A stretch of DNA of 36,047 nt from Parvibaculum sp. (lineage in GTDB: Bacteria > Pseudomonadota > Alphaproteobacteria > Parvibaculales > Parvibaculaceae): contig JAUSLL010000116.1 in assembly GCA_030649335.1 (NCBI GenBank), positions 1 to 36,047 of the forward strand, written 5' to 3'. This document shows, piece by piece, positions 1-6,985 of this stretch. The notes under the pieces are model-generated. The model saw only the letters and a program-made list of their open reading frames with translations. It had not been told where the DNA came from and did not search any database. The position numbers and the translations under genes are program-made. The stretch's first letter is position 1; the number at the start of each line of letters is the position of its first letter.

Positions 1-45
1 CAGAAGCATCGCCAAAACGGCCAACACATATTTGCGCACATTCAT
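1..45 (-). CDS. N-terminus of an exported or membrane protein (cut by window edge)
   Basis: Reading the minus strand from the ATG at 45-43 gives 15 codons, MNVRKYVLAVLAMLL, still open at the window edge. A short basic N terminus followed by an uninterrupted hydrophobic run looks like the start of a signal peptide or first membrane helix. A weak AAGG lies about 12 bases upstream. It is divergent from the glutathione S-transferase gene, with 83 bases between the two starts. Nothing can be said about function from so little sequence; the call rests only on frame, start codon and hydrophobicity. Confidence 0.45.
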   Translation of the reverse strand, partial: MNVRKYVLAVLAMLL

Positions 46-128
46 CGCCGCTACTGACCTTTCGCCGTATCGACCGGCCTGAAAATCTCTGCGACACTGG
101 CGCAAACAAGACAGGGCGGAACAAAGAT

Positions 129-740
129 ATGACGATCAAACTTTACCATTGCAAGGGCGCACGCTCGGTGCGGCCATTGTGGACGCTTGAGGAAATGGGC
201 ATCGACTATGAATTGGAGTCGATGAAGTTTCCGCCGCGCATGTTCCGTGAAGGATACCTCAACATCAATCCGCTGGGCACCGTGCCGGCGATGACCGAGG
301 GCGATGTGCTGATGACCGAATCGTCGGGCATCTGCCAGTATCTCGTCGATGTTCACGGACCATCGCCGATGGGCCTCACGCCGCAAGACAAAGACTATGG
401 CGCCTACCTCAACTGGCTGCACCGGTCTGATGCGACACTGACTTTTCCGCAGACGATTGTGCTGCGCTATACGCGGCTCGAACCCGAAGAACGCCGGTTG
501 AAGCAGGCGGCGGATGATTACACGCAATGGTTTTTTGCCCGGCTCCGCAGCGTCGAGCAGGCGGTGAGCGACCACGATTACCTCTGCGCCGACCGCTTCA
601 CGATTGCCGATATTGCGGTGGGCTATGCGCTTTATCTCGCCACGACACTCGGCTTGCGCGAGGGGTTCAAACCCAAGACCGAAGCCTATCTGCAACGGCT
701 GGAAGCGCGACCTGCGTTTCAGCGCGCGATCACGCTCTGA
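129..740 (+). CDS. glutathione S-transferase family protein
   Basis: 203 residues, the normal size for a cytosolic glutathione S-transferase. The N-terminal thioredoxin-fold half (about residues 1-80) opens with a beta strand and LYHCKGARSVRPLWTLEEMG, the usual first-helix region carrying the candidate catalytic Ser/Cys. It continues with the cis-Pro segment GTVPAM and the glutathione-contacting ESSGICQYL. The C-terminal half (about 90-203) is all-helical and contains the typical N-capping stretch FTIADIAVGYAL. Such proteins conjugate or reduce electrophiles with glutathione, but the substrate cannot be told from sequence. The gene is single and followed by an 84-base gap before the amine dehydrogenase operon. 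It may be unrelated to that operon, or may share readthrough with it. Confidence 0.9.
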   Translation: MTIKLYHCKGARSVRPLWTLEEMGIDYELESMKFPPRMFREGYLNINPLGTVPAMTEGDVLMTESSGICQYLVDVHGPSPMGLTPQDKDYGAYLNWLHRSDATLTFPQTIVLRYTRLEPEERRLKQAADDYTQWFFARLRSVEQAVSDHDYLCADRFTIADIAVGYALYLATTLGLREGFKPKTEAYLQRLEARPAFQRAITL

Positions 741-750
741 GGGCGTGGTT

Positions 751-764
751 TTTTGGCACCAAAA
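751..764. promoter_or_regulatory. spaced dyad upstream of the amine dehydrogenase operon
   Basis: TTTTGG-CA-CCAAAA is a perfect 6-2-6 inverted repeat in the 84-base gap between the transferase stop and the amine dehydrogenase start, about 60 bases upstream of that start. The 2-base spacing is too short for an RNA hairpin loop, so a DNA-binding site is more likely than a terminator. The nearby AraC-type regulator is one possible ligand, but that is only inference. No convincing -35/-10 pair was found here, although TTGAAA at 779-784 could serve as a -35. Confidence 0.3.
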
Positions 765-824
765 GACAAGAAAGCCGGTTGAAACACCGCTAGGATCGGG
801 CGCAGTACAGAGGTCGGGGGCAGG

Positions 825-2057
825 ATGACGGGCAAAGGGATGATTACGGTTTTGGCGGGTGTGTTGCTGGCAGGTTCTGCCGCACAGGCGGCCGACCTCG
901 CGCCGGAGACGCCTTATGTCGAGAGCCTGCCCGACACATCGCGCGATCATTGGGTGGCCGTCGGCGATCTGAACCCGCTCGGCAATGCCGATACGCGCGT
1001 CATGCTCTACGATGCGGACACGGGCAAAATGCTCGGCATGATGTCAACGGGCTATTGGGGGTCGCTGTCGTTCTTTCCCAAAGACTCGAAGAATGGGGGC
1101 ACGAAAAATATCGTGACGCTTGAGACCTATTTTGAAAGAGGGACACGCGGCCAGCGCCGTGACTATGCCGTGATCTATGACGGCATAACGCTGCTGCCGA
1201 TCCACGAGATCGGCATTGCACCGCGCCGCATGACGGGCTTCACGCAGACCCAGATGGGCGGATTGAGCGACGACGGGCAATTTCTGGCGGTGACGAATTT
1301 CACGCCCGCGCAATCGGTGAGCATTGTCAATCTGGCGGGGGCGAGCTTTGCCGACGAAGTGCCGACGGCGGGTTGCGGGCAGATTTATCCCGCAGGCAAC
1401 CGGCGCTTTGCGCTCCTCTGCGGCGACGGGGCGATGCGGATGCTGACGATTGACGACGCAGGCGCGGTGAGAGGCCAGACGGACAGCGAGCCTTTCTTCG
1501 ATCCCTTCACCGACCCTGTGCTGGTGCAGGCGGCCCGCAAGGGCAATGATTGGTTTTTCGTGTCGATGGACGGCTATATCCATGATGTGGATGTTTCGGG
1601 CGACACGGTGAAGCTCAAAGAAAAATGGTCGCTGCTGAGCGATGATGAACGCGAAGACGGATGGCGCACCGGCGGCATTCAGGCGCTGGCGATCCACGAA
1701 GCCGACAACAAGCTTTATGCGCTGATGCGGCAGGGAGGGCGCGAGACTTACGAAGAACCCTGCGATGTCGTCTGGGTGTTTGATCTCGCCACCCACAAGC
1801 GCGTTGCGACGATTGACCTTGTGAACACGACGCTGGCGATCAATGTGAGCCCTGACGCGAAGCCCATCTTGACGGGCGCGTCGTTTAAAACCGTGTTGCC
1901 TTACTGGTCGCTGGCGCTTGTCTCCATACTCGGTGCCAAATTTGAAGAGCTTGATGTGGTGAAACCGGCGCTTGATGTTTATGACGCGACGAGCGGCGCG
2001 CATTTGCGCACGGTCGATCACGCGGCGAATTTCGCCACGTCGCTGACGCAGCCTTAA
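825..2057 (+). CDS. aauB: TTQ amine dehydrogenase large (heavy) subunit, AauB/MauB family
   Basis: 410 residues, close to the usual length of methylamine and aromatic amine dehydrogenase heavy chains. It starts with a Sec-type signal peptide ending in AGSAAQA-AD. The mature part is a beta-propeller, with repeated blades such as DTRVMLYDADTGKMLGM, LSDDGQFLAVTNF and CDVVWVFDLATHKRVATID. The heavy chain encloses the quinone-bearing small subunit in the periplasm and shapes the substrate channel. The start is backed by a purine-rich GGGGGCAGG just upstream. It is the first gene of an operon with MauE, MauD, the small subunit and a cytochrome c. That order, without mauF or mauG, matches the known aromatic amine dehydrogenase (aau) locus better than a classic mau locus, so aromatic amines are the more likely substrates. 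Sequence alone does not prove this. Confidence 0.87.
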   Translation: MTGKGMITVLAGVLLAGSAAQAADLAPETPYVESLPDTSRDHWVAVGDLNPLGNADTRVMLYDADTGKMLGMMSTGYWGSLSFFPKDSKNGGTKNIVTLETYFERGTRGQRRDYAVIYDGITLLPIHEIGIAPRRMTGFTQTQMGGLSDDGQFLAVTNFTPAQSVSIVNLAGASFADEVPTAGCGQIYPAGNRRFALLCGDGAMRMLTIDDAGAVRGQTDSEPFFDPFTDPVLVQAARKGNDWFFVSMDGYIHDVDVSGDTVKLKEKWSLLSDDEREDGWRTGGIQALAIHEADNKLYALMRQGGRETYEEPCDVVWVFDLATHKRVATIDLVNTTLAINVSPDAKPILTGASFKTVLPYWSLALVSILGAKFEELDVVKPALDVYDATSGAHLRTVDHAANFATSLTQP

Positions 2058-2068
2058 AGGAAGCAGGC

Positions 2069-2599
2069 ATGATGCTCGATCCTATGATTGATCTCGTGTT
2101 GCGCGGCACGCTGGCGATTGTCCTCGTGCTGGCGGCGCTGCACAAGCTGCGCGACCGCGCGACATTTCAGGGGCAACTCGCGGGATATGACCTACTACCC
2201 GAGGCGCTCATCCATCCGGCCTCGCGCGCAATACCGCTCATCGAAATTGCGGTGGCGTTGTTTCTGCTGGCGCGGTCGGAACATGCCGCGCTCAGCGGCG
2301 TGCTGATCTTTGTCGGCTATGGCGCGGCGATGACCGTCAATCTTGCGCGCGGTCGCCGCGAGATTGATTGTGGCTGCGGCGGGGCGGACGGTCGCCAACA
2401 ATTGCACCCTGCCCTTGTGATCCGCAATCTGTTGCTGGCTATAGGTGCTGCGGCGATTTCATGGCCGCTTGATGCACGCGTGCCCGGCTGGGCTGATTAT
2501 CTGATCGCCGGTTTTGCCGTGCTGGTGCTTGTGGCGCTCTATACCGGATTTAACAATGCTGTCGCGCAGGTGCCCGCGACGACACGTCTGAAAGCCTGA
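2069..2599 (+). CDS. mauE: MauE/DoxX-type membrane protein for amine dehydrogenase maturation
   Basis: 176 residues with about four to five hydrophobic helices (for example GTLAIVLVLAAL, IPLIEIAVALFLL, LSGVLIFVGYGAAM and YLIAGFAVLVLVALY). A short loop carries DCGCGG with Cys101 and Cys103, the CxC pair typical of MauE, which resembles the membrane partner of thiol-oxidising systems. MauE and MauD together are required in other bacteria for export, disulfide formation and stability of the small subunit, which here has 14 cysteines. The gene follows the large subunit by 11 bases and precedes mauD by 5, so it is clearly co-transcribed. The start could be either of two adjacent ATG codons. Confidence 0.87.
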   Translation: MMLDPMIDLVLRGTLAIVLVLAALHKLRDRATFQGQLAGYDLLPEALIHPASRAIPLIEIAVALFLLARSEHAALSGVLIFVGYGAAMTVNLARGRREIDCGCGGADGRQQLHPALVIRNLLLAIGAAAISWPLDARVPGWADYLIAGFAVLVLVALYTGFNNAVAQVPATTRLKA

Positions 2600-2604
2600 C
2601 AGTC

Positions 2605-3246
2605 ATGACTGAGATGGAAACCACGCTTCTCGCATCGAACCTGCTGCTCTGGGTGCTTGTGCTGGGGCTGGGCGGCGTTGTTGTTTTGCTGTCGCGCCAG
2701 ATCGGCGTGCTGCATGAACGCATTACGCCGGTGGGTGCGCTGATGGTGGGGCGCGGGATGCAACCCGGTGATGCATCGCCTGTGTTCCGTCTCGACAATC
2801 TCAATGATGCAGAGGCGCCTGTTGTCATCGGCGAGGCCCGCGAAGACGGCGCAAGCACGCTGACGTTTTTTGTGTCACCCACCTGCCCTGTCTGCGCTTC
2901 GCTGTTGCCGGTGCTGCGGAGCCTTGTGAGCCAGACCGATGGTTTGAAACTGGTGCTGGCGAGCGACGGGGACGAAGACGAACACCGCGCCTTCATTGCG
3001 CGCAAGGGTCTTGGCGATCTGCCTTATGTGCTGTCACCCGATCTCGGCATGAGCTTTGGTGTCAGCAAATTGCCTTATGCGGTGCTGGTCGATGCGAGCG
3101 GCACGTTGCGCGCGCACGGGCTTGTCAATAATCGCGAACATCTGGAAAGCCTGTTGGAAACCGAGCGCGAAGGCGTTGCTTCCATTCAGGACTATATGAA
3201 GCGCGAGAACCTCGCCAAGCTTGATGGCGTGCGGAGGGGCACATAA
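2605..3246 (+). CDS. mauD: amine dehydrogenase accessory protein MauD (membrane-anchored thioredoxin-like)
   Basis: 213 residues. One N-terminal membrane helix (about residues 8-30) anchors a periplasmic thioredoxin-fold domain. The redox motif is Cys94-Pro-Val-Cys97 within FFVSPTCPVC, and a cis-Pro segment SKLPYAVLVD follows. MauD is thought to act as a disulfide isomerase or oxidase that forms the many disulfides of the small subunit. Its stop codon TAA overlaps the ATG of the small-subunit gene by one base (TAATG), which suggests translational coupling between chaperone and client. Confidence 0.92.
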   Translation: MTEMETTLLASNLLLWVLVLGLGGVVVLLSRQIGVLHERITPVGALMVGRGMQPGDASPVFRLDNLNDAEAPVVIGEAREDGASTLTFFVSPTCPVCASLLPVLRSLVSQTDGLKLVLASDGDEDEHRAFIARKGLGDLPYVLSPDLGMSFGVSKLPYAVLVDASGTLRAHGLVNNREHLESLLETEREGVASIQDYMKRENLAKLDGVRRGT

Positions 3247-3752
3247 TGGGACGGCTTGACCAGTGGTTTGAAACACGCACGCGCGAAATTGCGCGCGGCA
3301 CATCGCGGCGCGGCTTTCTCGCCTCGGCCAGCGCCTTGATGATGGGGGCCGCTGCTGTGCCGCTCCTGCCGGTGGCGCGCGTGAGTGCGGCGATGCCGAC
3401 CGACGGCGATGCGACATCTTGCGACTATTGGCGCTACTGCGCGATTGACGGATTTCTTTGCGGTTGCTGCGGCGGCAGTCCGTCGTCCTGCCCGCCCGGC
3501 ACTGTTGTTTCCGCTGTCACTTGGGTCGGCACCTGCCGCAACCCGAATGACAATAAGGATTACATCATCTCCTATAATGATTGCTGTGGCCGCAGTTCCT
3601 GTGGCCGCTGCGCCTGCCAGCGCGACGAAGGCGACATGCCGCTTTATCGCAGCGATGCGGCCAACGACATCAACTGGTGCGCGGGCTCGACCGCCGACAT
3701 TGTTTATAATTGCTCGACCGCCGTCATCATGGGCGTGAGCACGGGCGAGTAG
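3246..3752 (+). CDS. aauA: TTQ amine dehydrogenase small (light) subunit, AauA/MauA family
   Basis: 168 residues. A long twin-arginine signal, with TSRRGFL at residues 19-25 followed by a hydrophobic run, indicates export by Tat. The mature chain is very cysteine-rich (14 Cys) and carries the family signature CDYWRYCAIDGFLCGC. Trp93 (in TWVGTC) and Trp144 (in INWC) are 51 residues apart, exactly as the cross-linked pairs 57/108 in methylamine dehydrogenase and 109/160 in aromatic amine dehydrogenase. These should therefore form tryptophan tryptophylquinone. Asp112, 19 residues after Trp93, matches the catalytic Asp76/Asp128. Asp68, 25 residues before Trp93, matches the conserved Asp32/Asp84 needed for cofactor formation. 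All key residues are present, so the enzyme should be active if the quinone is made. The maturase MauG is not in this window. Confidence 0.93.
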   Translation: MGRLDQWFETRTREIARGTSRRGFLASASALMMGAAAVPLLPVARVSAAMPTDGDATSCDYWRYCAIDGFLCGCCGGSPSSCPPGTVVSAVTWVGTCRNPNDNKDYIISYNDCCGRSSCGRCACQRDEGDMPLYRSDAANDINWCAGSTADIVYNCSTAVIMGVSTGE

Positions 3753-3757
3753 GCGCG

Positions 3758-4174
3758 ATGGTTTTCCGTCTTTGCCTTTTTTCTCTTATAGGCTTCGTTG
3801 CGAGCACGGGGGCCCTCGCCACACCGCATAATGATTACATGCTGAAATGTATGGGCTGCCACGGGCCGGACGGTGCGGCAGTAGTGGGTAAAGTGCCGCC
3901 GCTGAAAGATCATGTGGCGCGGTTTCTAGGTGTTGAGGGCGGGCGCGCCTTTCTGGTGCAGGTGCCGGGCGCTAGGCAAACACCGCTCAACGACAAAGCG
4001 GTTGCCGATTTGCTGAACTGGCTGGTTGTGCATTTTGATAGCGCGCATGTGCCTACCGATTTTGTGCCTTATACGGAAGCAGAAGTGAAAGCTTTGCGCG
4101 CGCACCGCATCGGCAATGTGGTGACGACGCGGGCCGAACTCATGCGGGCAATTGAGGCGCATCAGGCGGAGTGA
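3758..4174 (+). CDS. periplasmic monohaem cytochrome c of the amine dehydrogenase operon
   Basis: 138 residues, starting at the ATG 5 bases after the small-subunit stop. An upstream in-frame start would overlap that gene and give a poor signal peptide. A signal peptide ending at TGALA-TP is followed at once by the haem-binding motif Cys31-Met-Gly-Cys34-His35. A small monohaem cytochrome directly after the small subunit is also found in the aau locus (orf-2), so it probably carries electrons from the quinone enzyme to the respiratory chain. Between residue 36 and residue 128 there is no methionine, so the usual sixth ligand of a class I cytochrome is missing. His52, His92 or His97 are alternatives. 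The last 35 bases overlap the convergent AraC-type gene. Confidence 0.82.
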   Translation: MVFRLCLFSLIGFVASTGALATPHNDYMLKCMGCHGPDGAAVVGKVPPLKDHVARFLGVEGGRAFLVQVPGARQTPLNDKAVADLLNWLVVHFDSAHVPTDFVPYTEAEVKALRAHRIGNVVTTRAELMRAIEAHQAE

Positions 4175-5189
4175 GGCGCGACACCTCGCGGCGGAAGCGG
4201 CCCGGTGTCGTGCCTGTCCAGCGCACAAAGGCACGATGAAAATTTGTCGGGTCCGTATAGCCGCAACGCAGACCGATTTCCCCAGACGAGAGCGACGAAG
4301 CCAGCAACAGACGCTCGGCAATGTCGCGGCGTGTTTCCGTGACCAATTCGACGAAAGTCTTCCCGACTTCCGCGAGGCGGCGCTGCAAGGTGCGTTGCGA
4401 CATGTGGCAGGTGCGGGCCGCGCCGCCGACAGACACGTCATCCGATCCCAGACGCGAGACAATGTAGAGGCGGAGCTGCGAAACAATGTCGGCTTTGAGG
4501 ACTGAGGTTTTTTCGATACTGCCGAGGTAAGCATCAAGCGCATGACCCAGCGCGGGATCGGCCCCGGGCATCGGCAGGCCGAGAAGACTCGCGTCGAAAA
4601 CAATGCCGCTCGCATCTTGCAGGAACCAGACAGGCGAACGGACAAAACGTTCCAAGGTCGATTTATGTTCGACCGGTCCGTAGAACACATGCACCTCGCG
4701 CGCGTTCCACTGCGGGCCCACGGCAGCTCGCAAAACGCCGAGGAGCACGCCGAGGGTGAAATCAATATCGGCTTCCAACGCCGCCGACAGCCGCTGACCA
4801 ACGCGATAGGTGAGACGCACATGACCCTCGCTCGCCGGTTCGAGCGAGATGGTGGCCCCTTGTTGATAGGTTGCAAGATGCTTCGCCGCCAGACGCGCGG
4901 CGGCCCCCAAAGTCGGCATAGCGGCGACAGCGCGCCCCATGACACCCAGATCGCTCAGGCGGGTGCGCAGGCCCAGCTTTAACGGAAAGAGCGGATCGCC
5001 AGTTTCGAGCGCTGCAAGTTCAAGCGTTTTCATATACCGGCCCTGGCCGATATAGGCTTCATCGTCATCGATCAGGCTTTGCCAACGCTCGTCGAAACTT
5101 GCGAACTGGCTGCCGCTGATTTGATACTCGGTGAGAAAGGTGCGCAACATGCGCAACACGCTCGCTTTGATGAGAACATCTTTCGCCAT
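4140..5189 (-). CDS. AraC-family transcriptional regulator (arabinose-binding-like N-terminal domain)
   Basis: 349 residues. Residues about 20-210 form the ligand-sensing domain typical of the OruR/ArgR-type AraC subfamily (RYMKTLELAALETGDPLFPLKLGLR, then LGAAARLAAKHLATY). The C-terminal 100 residues hold the paired helix-turn-helix: first helix pair SVGGAARTCHMSQRTLQRRL, second SSGEIGLRCGYTDPTNFHRAF with the family ending TGTTPGRFRR. It lies 15 bases after the radical SAM gene on the same strand and converges on the amine dehydrogenase operon, overlapping its cytochrome gene by 35 bases. It could control that operon in response to the amine, but its target is inferred from position only. Confidence 0.9.
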   Translation of the reverse strand: MAKDVLIKASVLRMLRTFLTEYQISGSQFASFDERWQSLIDDDEAYIGQGRYMKTLELAALETGDPLFPLKLGLRTRLSDLGVMGRAVAAMPTLGAAARLAAKHLATYQQGATISLEPASEGHVRLTYRVGQRLSAALEADIDFTLGVLLGVLRAAVGPQWNAREVHVFYGPVEHKSTLERFVRSPVWFLQDASGIVFDASLLGLPMPGADPALGHALDAYLGSIEKTSVLKADIVSQLRLYIVSRLGSDDVSVGGAARTCHMSQRTLQRRLAEVGKTFVELVTETRRDIAERLLLASSLSSGEIGLRCGYTDPTNFHRAFVRWTGTTPGRFRREVSRLTPPDAPQLPA

Positions 5190-5204
5190 CTGACCGCCGC
5201 GCTC

Positions 5205-6146
5205 TCAGGCCGCGCTGCAGGACGCACCGCCCAGCACACAGAACTGCGCGCAGAAGCGGTGATTGAGCGCAACGGGTTTTGACGCCTCCGCCAATGTGGT
5301 CCCCATGTCAAAATCGTCAGCGTAAGGCAGAAGCGTGCAGCTGACGACATGCGGGACGGCACGACCCCTGGCTTTCACCACCATGCGCGAATTGGCACAC
5401 ATGACGGAAGCCGGTGACTTGTCCAATATAGTCCAGCACTGTTCGGTGATCTCCGGCACATCATGCGCCTCATCCATTTCGGGAAAGAGCACGAGGCGGG
5501 TGGGATGCGCCGCATCAAGCGCAAGACCGAGCTCCGCATAGAGCGCGGCAAAGCCTGCGCGCGTTGTCGCTTCGTCCTCGCCCCAGATGGTGCGGCCCGC
5601 GACGGAGATATCGAAACCTTCGGCGACCAGCCATGTGAGGCCGTCGAGCGTCGGGGCCCATGAACGGGGACCGCGCAGGTCTTCATGATCGCGCTGGCGG
5701 TAGCCGTCGAGCGAGACGCGCAGCGAGAGCTTGCCCGGATGCTCGGCATTGAGCGTGGCGAGTGCGGGCTTTACATGCTGCATCGGCTTCATGGCATTGG
5801 TGAGGATGAGGACGCGGAAGCCCGCTTCGAGTGCATCAGCCATCATGCCGATCATGTCGGGGTTCATGAAGGGCTCGCCGCCCGTGAAACCGATTTCGGC
5901 AGGGGGGTGCGCGAGGCCCGCCGCCTCGTCGAGAAAGGCACGGACTTCGGCGCGCGTCAGATAGACCAGCGCGTCATTACGCGGGCTCGATTCAATGTAG
6001 CAATTGCGGCAGGCGAGATTGCAAAGCGTGCCGGTGTTGAACCAGAGCGTGTCGAGGCCGGTGAAGGCGACATGCGCGCGCGCCGACCCGTCCGCCGTAA
6101 CAACGGGGTTTGAGAATTTGGCGGTGGTTAGCTGGTCGAGATCCAT
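5205..6146 (-). CDS. radical SAM enzyme with extra C-terminal cysteines
   Basis: 313 residues from the ATG at 6146, which has AAGGGG six bases upstream; an ATG at 6164 lacks a good ribosome binding site. The radical SAM cluster motif is Cys42-x3-Cys46-x2-Cys49 (LCNLACRNC). It is followed by the SAM-binding GFTGGEPFMNP at about 95 and the strand segments LILTNAM and LSLRVSLDG. Five more cysteines near the end (250, 270, 299, 303, 310; FCAQFCVLGGASC at the tail) look like ligands of an auxiliary iron-sulfur cluster, as in peptide- and cofactor-modifying members, though the spacing is not the textbook SPASM one. It sits between a YnjF-like phosphatidyltransferase and an AraC regulator on the same strand. 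The substrate is unknown; both lipid modification and a role for the adjacent quinoprotein are open. Confidence 0.85.
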   Translation of the reverse strand: MDLDQLTTAKFSNPVVTADGSARAHVAFTGLDTLWFNTGTLCNLACRNCYIESSPRNDALVYLTRAEVRAFLDEAAGLAHPPAEIGFTGGEPFMNPDMIGMMADALEAGFRVLILTNAMKPMQHVKPALATLNAEHPGKLSLRVSLDGYRQRDHEDLRGPRSWAPTLDGLTWLVAEGFDISVAGRTIWGEDEATTRAGFAALYAELGLALDAAHPTRLVLFPEMDEAHDVPEITEQCWTILDKSPASVMCANSRMVVKARGRAVPHVVSCTLLPYADDFDMGTTLAEASKPVALNHRFCAQFCVLGGASCSAA

Positions 6147-6235
6147 GACATGCCCCTTCGACATATCTTACGCCCGGAACCGGACAAAGGTTTCATGGGC
6201 GATGCGAGAAAAGGCACATTTTTTTGAGGGAGGCG

Positions 6236-6841
6236 TCAATCTGCGAGGAACGCACGGGCGGCGGCGAGGCGGCCTGCAACCGTGACGAGGCAGAGCGCGG
6301 CAAAAGCATAGGCGATGGGTCCGAACCATTGCGGCCAGAGGCAGAAGGCGATGAAGGCGACAATCGTCTCGCCGCCTTCGGCAAGGCCTGCCGCGTAGTA
6401 AAAGCTCTTTTTGCCCTGTGCTTCGGTGGTGAGGCCCCTTTTTGCGGCAAGGGCTGCAAGGCTCAGGAAGCTCACCGCGGTCAGCACAAAGCTTGCGACA
6501 AGGGCGAGCGCGGGCCAGAGGTTTTGCGGTGCGGCAGCGGCAAAGCCCAGAGGCACGGCGACGTAGAAAACATAGTCGCAGACGACGTCGAGATAGCCGC
6601 CGAAATCGGTTGCCGCCGTTTGGCGTGCGACCGGCCCGTCGAGGCCGTCGAGGATACGGTTGAGAAGGATGAGGGCGAGGCCTGCGCCGAAGTGCCCGCC
6701 CGCGAGGGCAAGGCCCGCGGCGACACCGATGGCGGCACCGGCGAGCGATATGGCGTTGGCGGGCACACCGCCGGTCACCAAGAGGCGCGCGGCGGCATTG
6801 AGCGGCGGGTCGATGAGGGGGCGCAAATGACGGTCGAACAT
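6236..6841 (-). CDS. CDP-alcohol phosphatidyltransferase, YnjF-like
   Basis: 201 residues with about six membrane helices. The family active site lies at Asp65-x2-Asp68-Gly69-x2-Ala72-Arg73, followed after seven residues by Gly81-x3-Asp85-x3-Asp89. The seven-residue spacing, instead of the usual eight, and flanking segments such as the N terminus MFDRHLRP and KSFYYAAGLAEGGETI resemble E. coli YnjF rather than PgsA or PssA. Such enzymes transfer a phosphatidyl group from CDP-diacylglycerol to an alcohol in the inner membrane; the alcohol acceptor is not known for YnjF. It is the first gene of a minus-strand group with the radical SAM enzyme (89 bases downstream) and the AraC regulator. It is divergent from the DUF389 gene, with a 144-base gap in which I see no clear promoter. 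Confidence 0.87.
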   Translation of the reverse strand: MFDRHLRPLIDPPLNAAARLLVTGGVPANAISLAGAAIGVAAGLALAGGHFGAGLALILLNRILDGLDGPVARQTAATDFGGYLDVVCDYVFYVAVPLGFAAAAPQNLWPALALVASFVLTAVSFLSLAALAAKRGLTTEAQGKKSFYYAAGLAEGGETIVAFIAFCLWPQWFGPIAYAFAALCLVTVAGRLAAARAFLAD

Positions 6842-6985
6842 GGGGGGAGGTTATCGCGCCGGAAGCGCCCGTGCAAAAGGACCTGACAAGCTCAGAAAAA
6901 CGGTTACAAGGGCGCGCCGAAGTGCGTTCATGGGGGCGCAATTGGTGAAATATCGCGTTCATCTGAAACAGGATTGCCGCCTATT

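Noticed and set aside
741-824. Intrinsic terminator after the glutathione S-transferase gene
   Set aside because: The only dyad has a 2-base spacer, too short for a loop, and no T-run follows it.
51-950. 299-codon open frame on the minus strand
   Set aside because: It runs antisense through the glutathione S-transferase and the start of the amine dehydrogenase large subunit, is rich in Arg/His as shadow frames in GC-rich DNA are, and matches no family I know.
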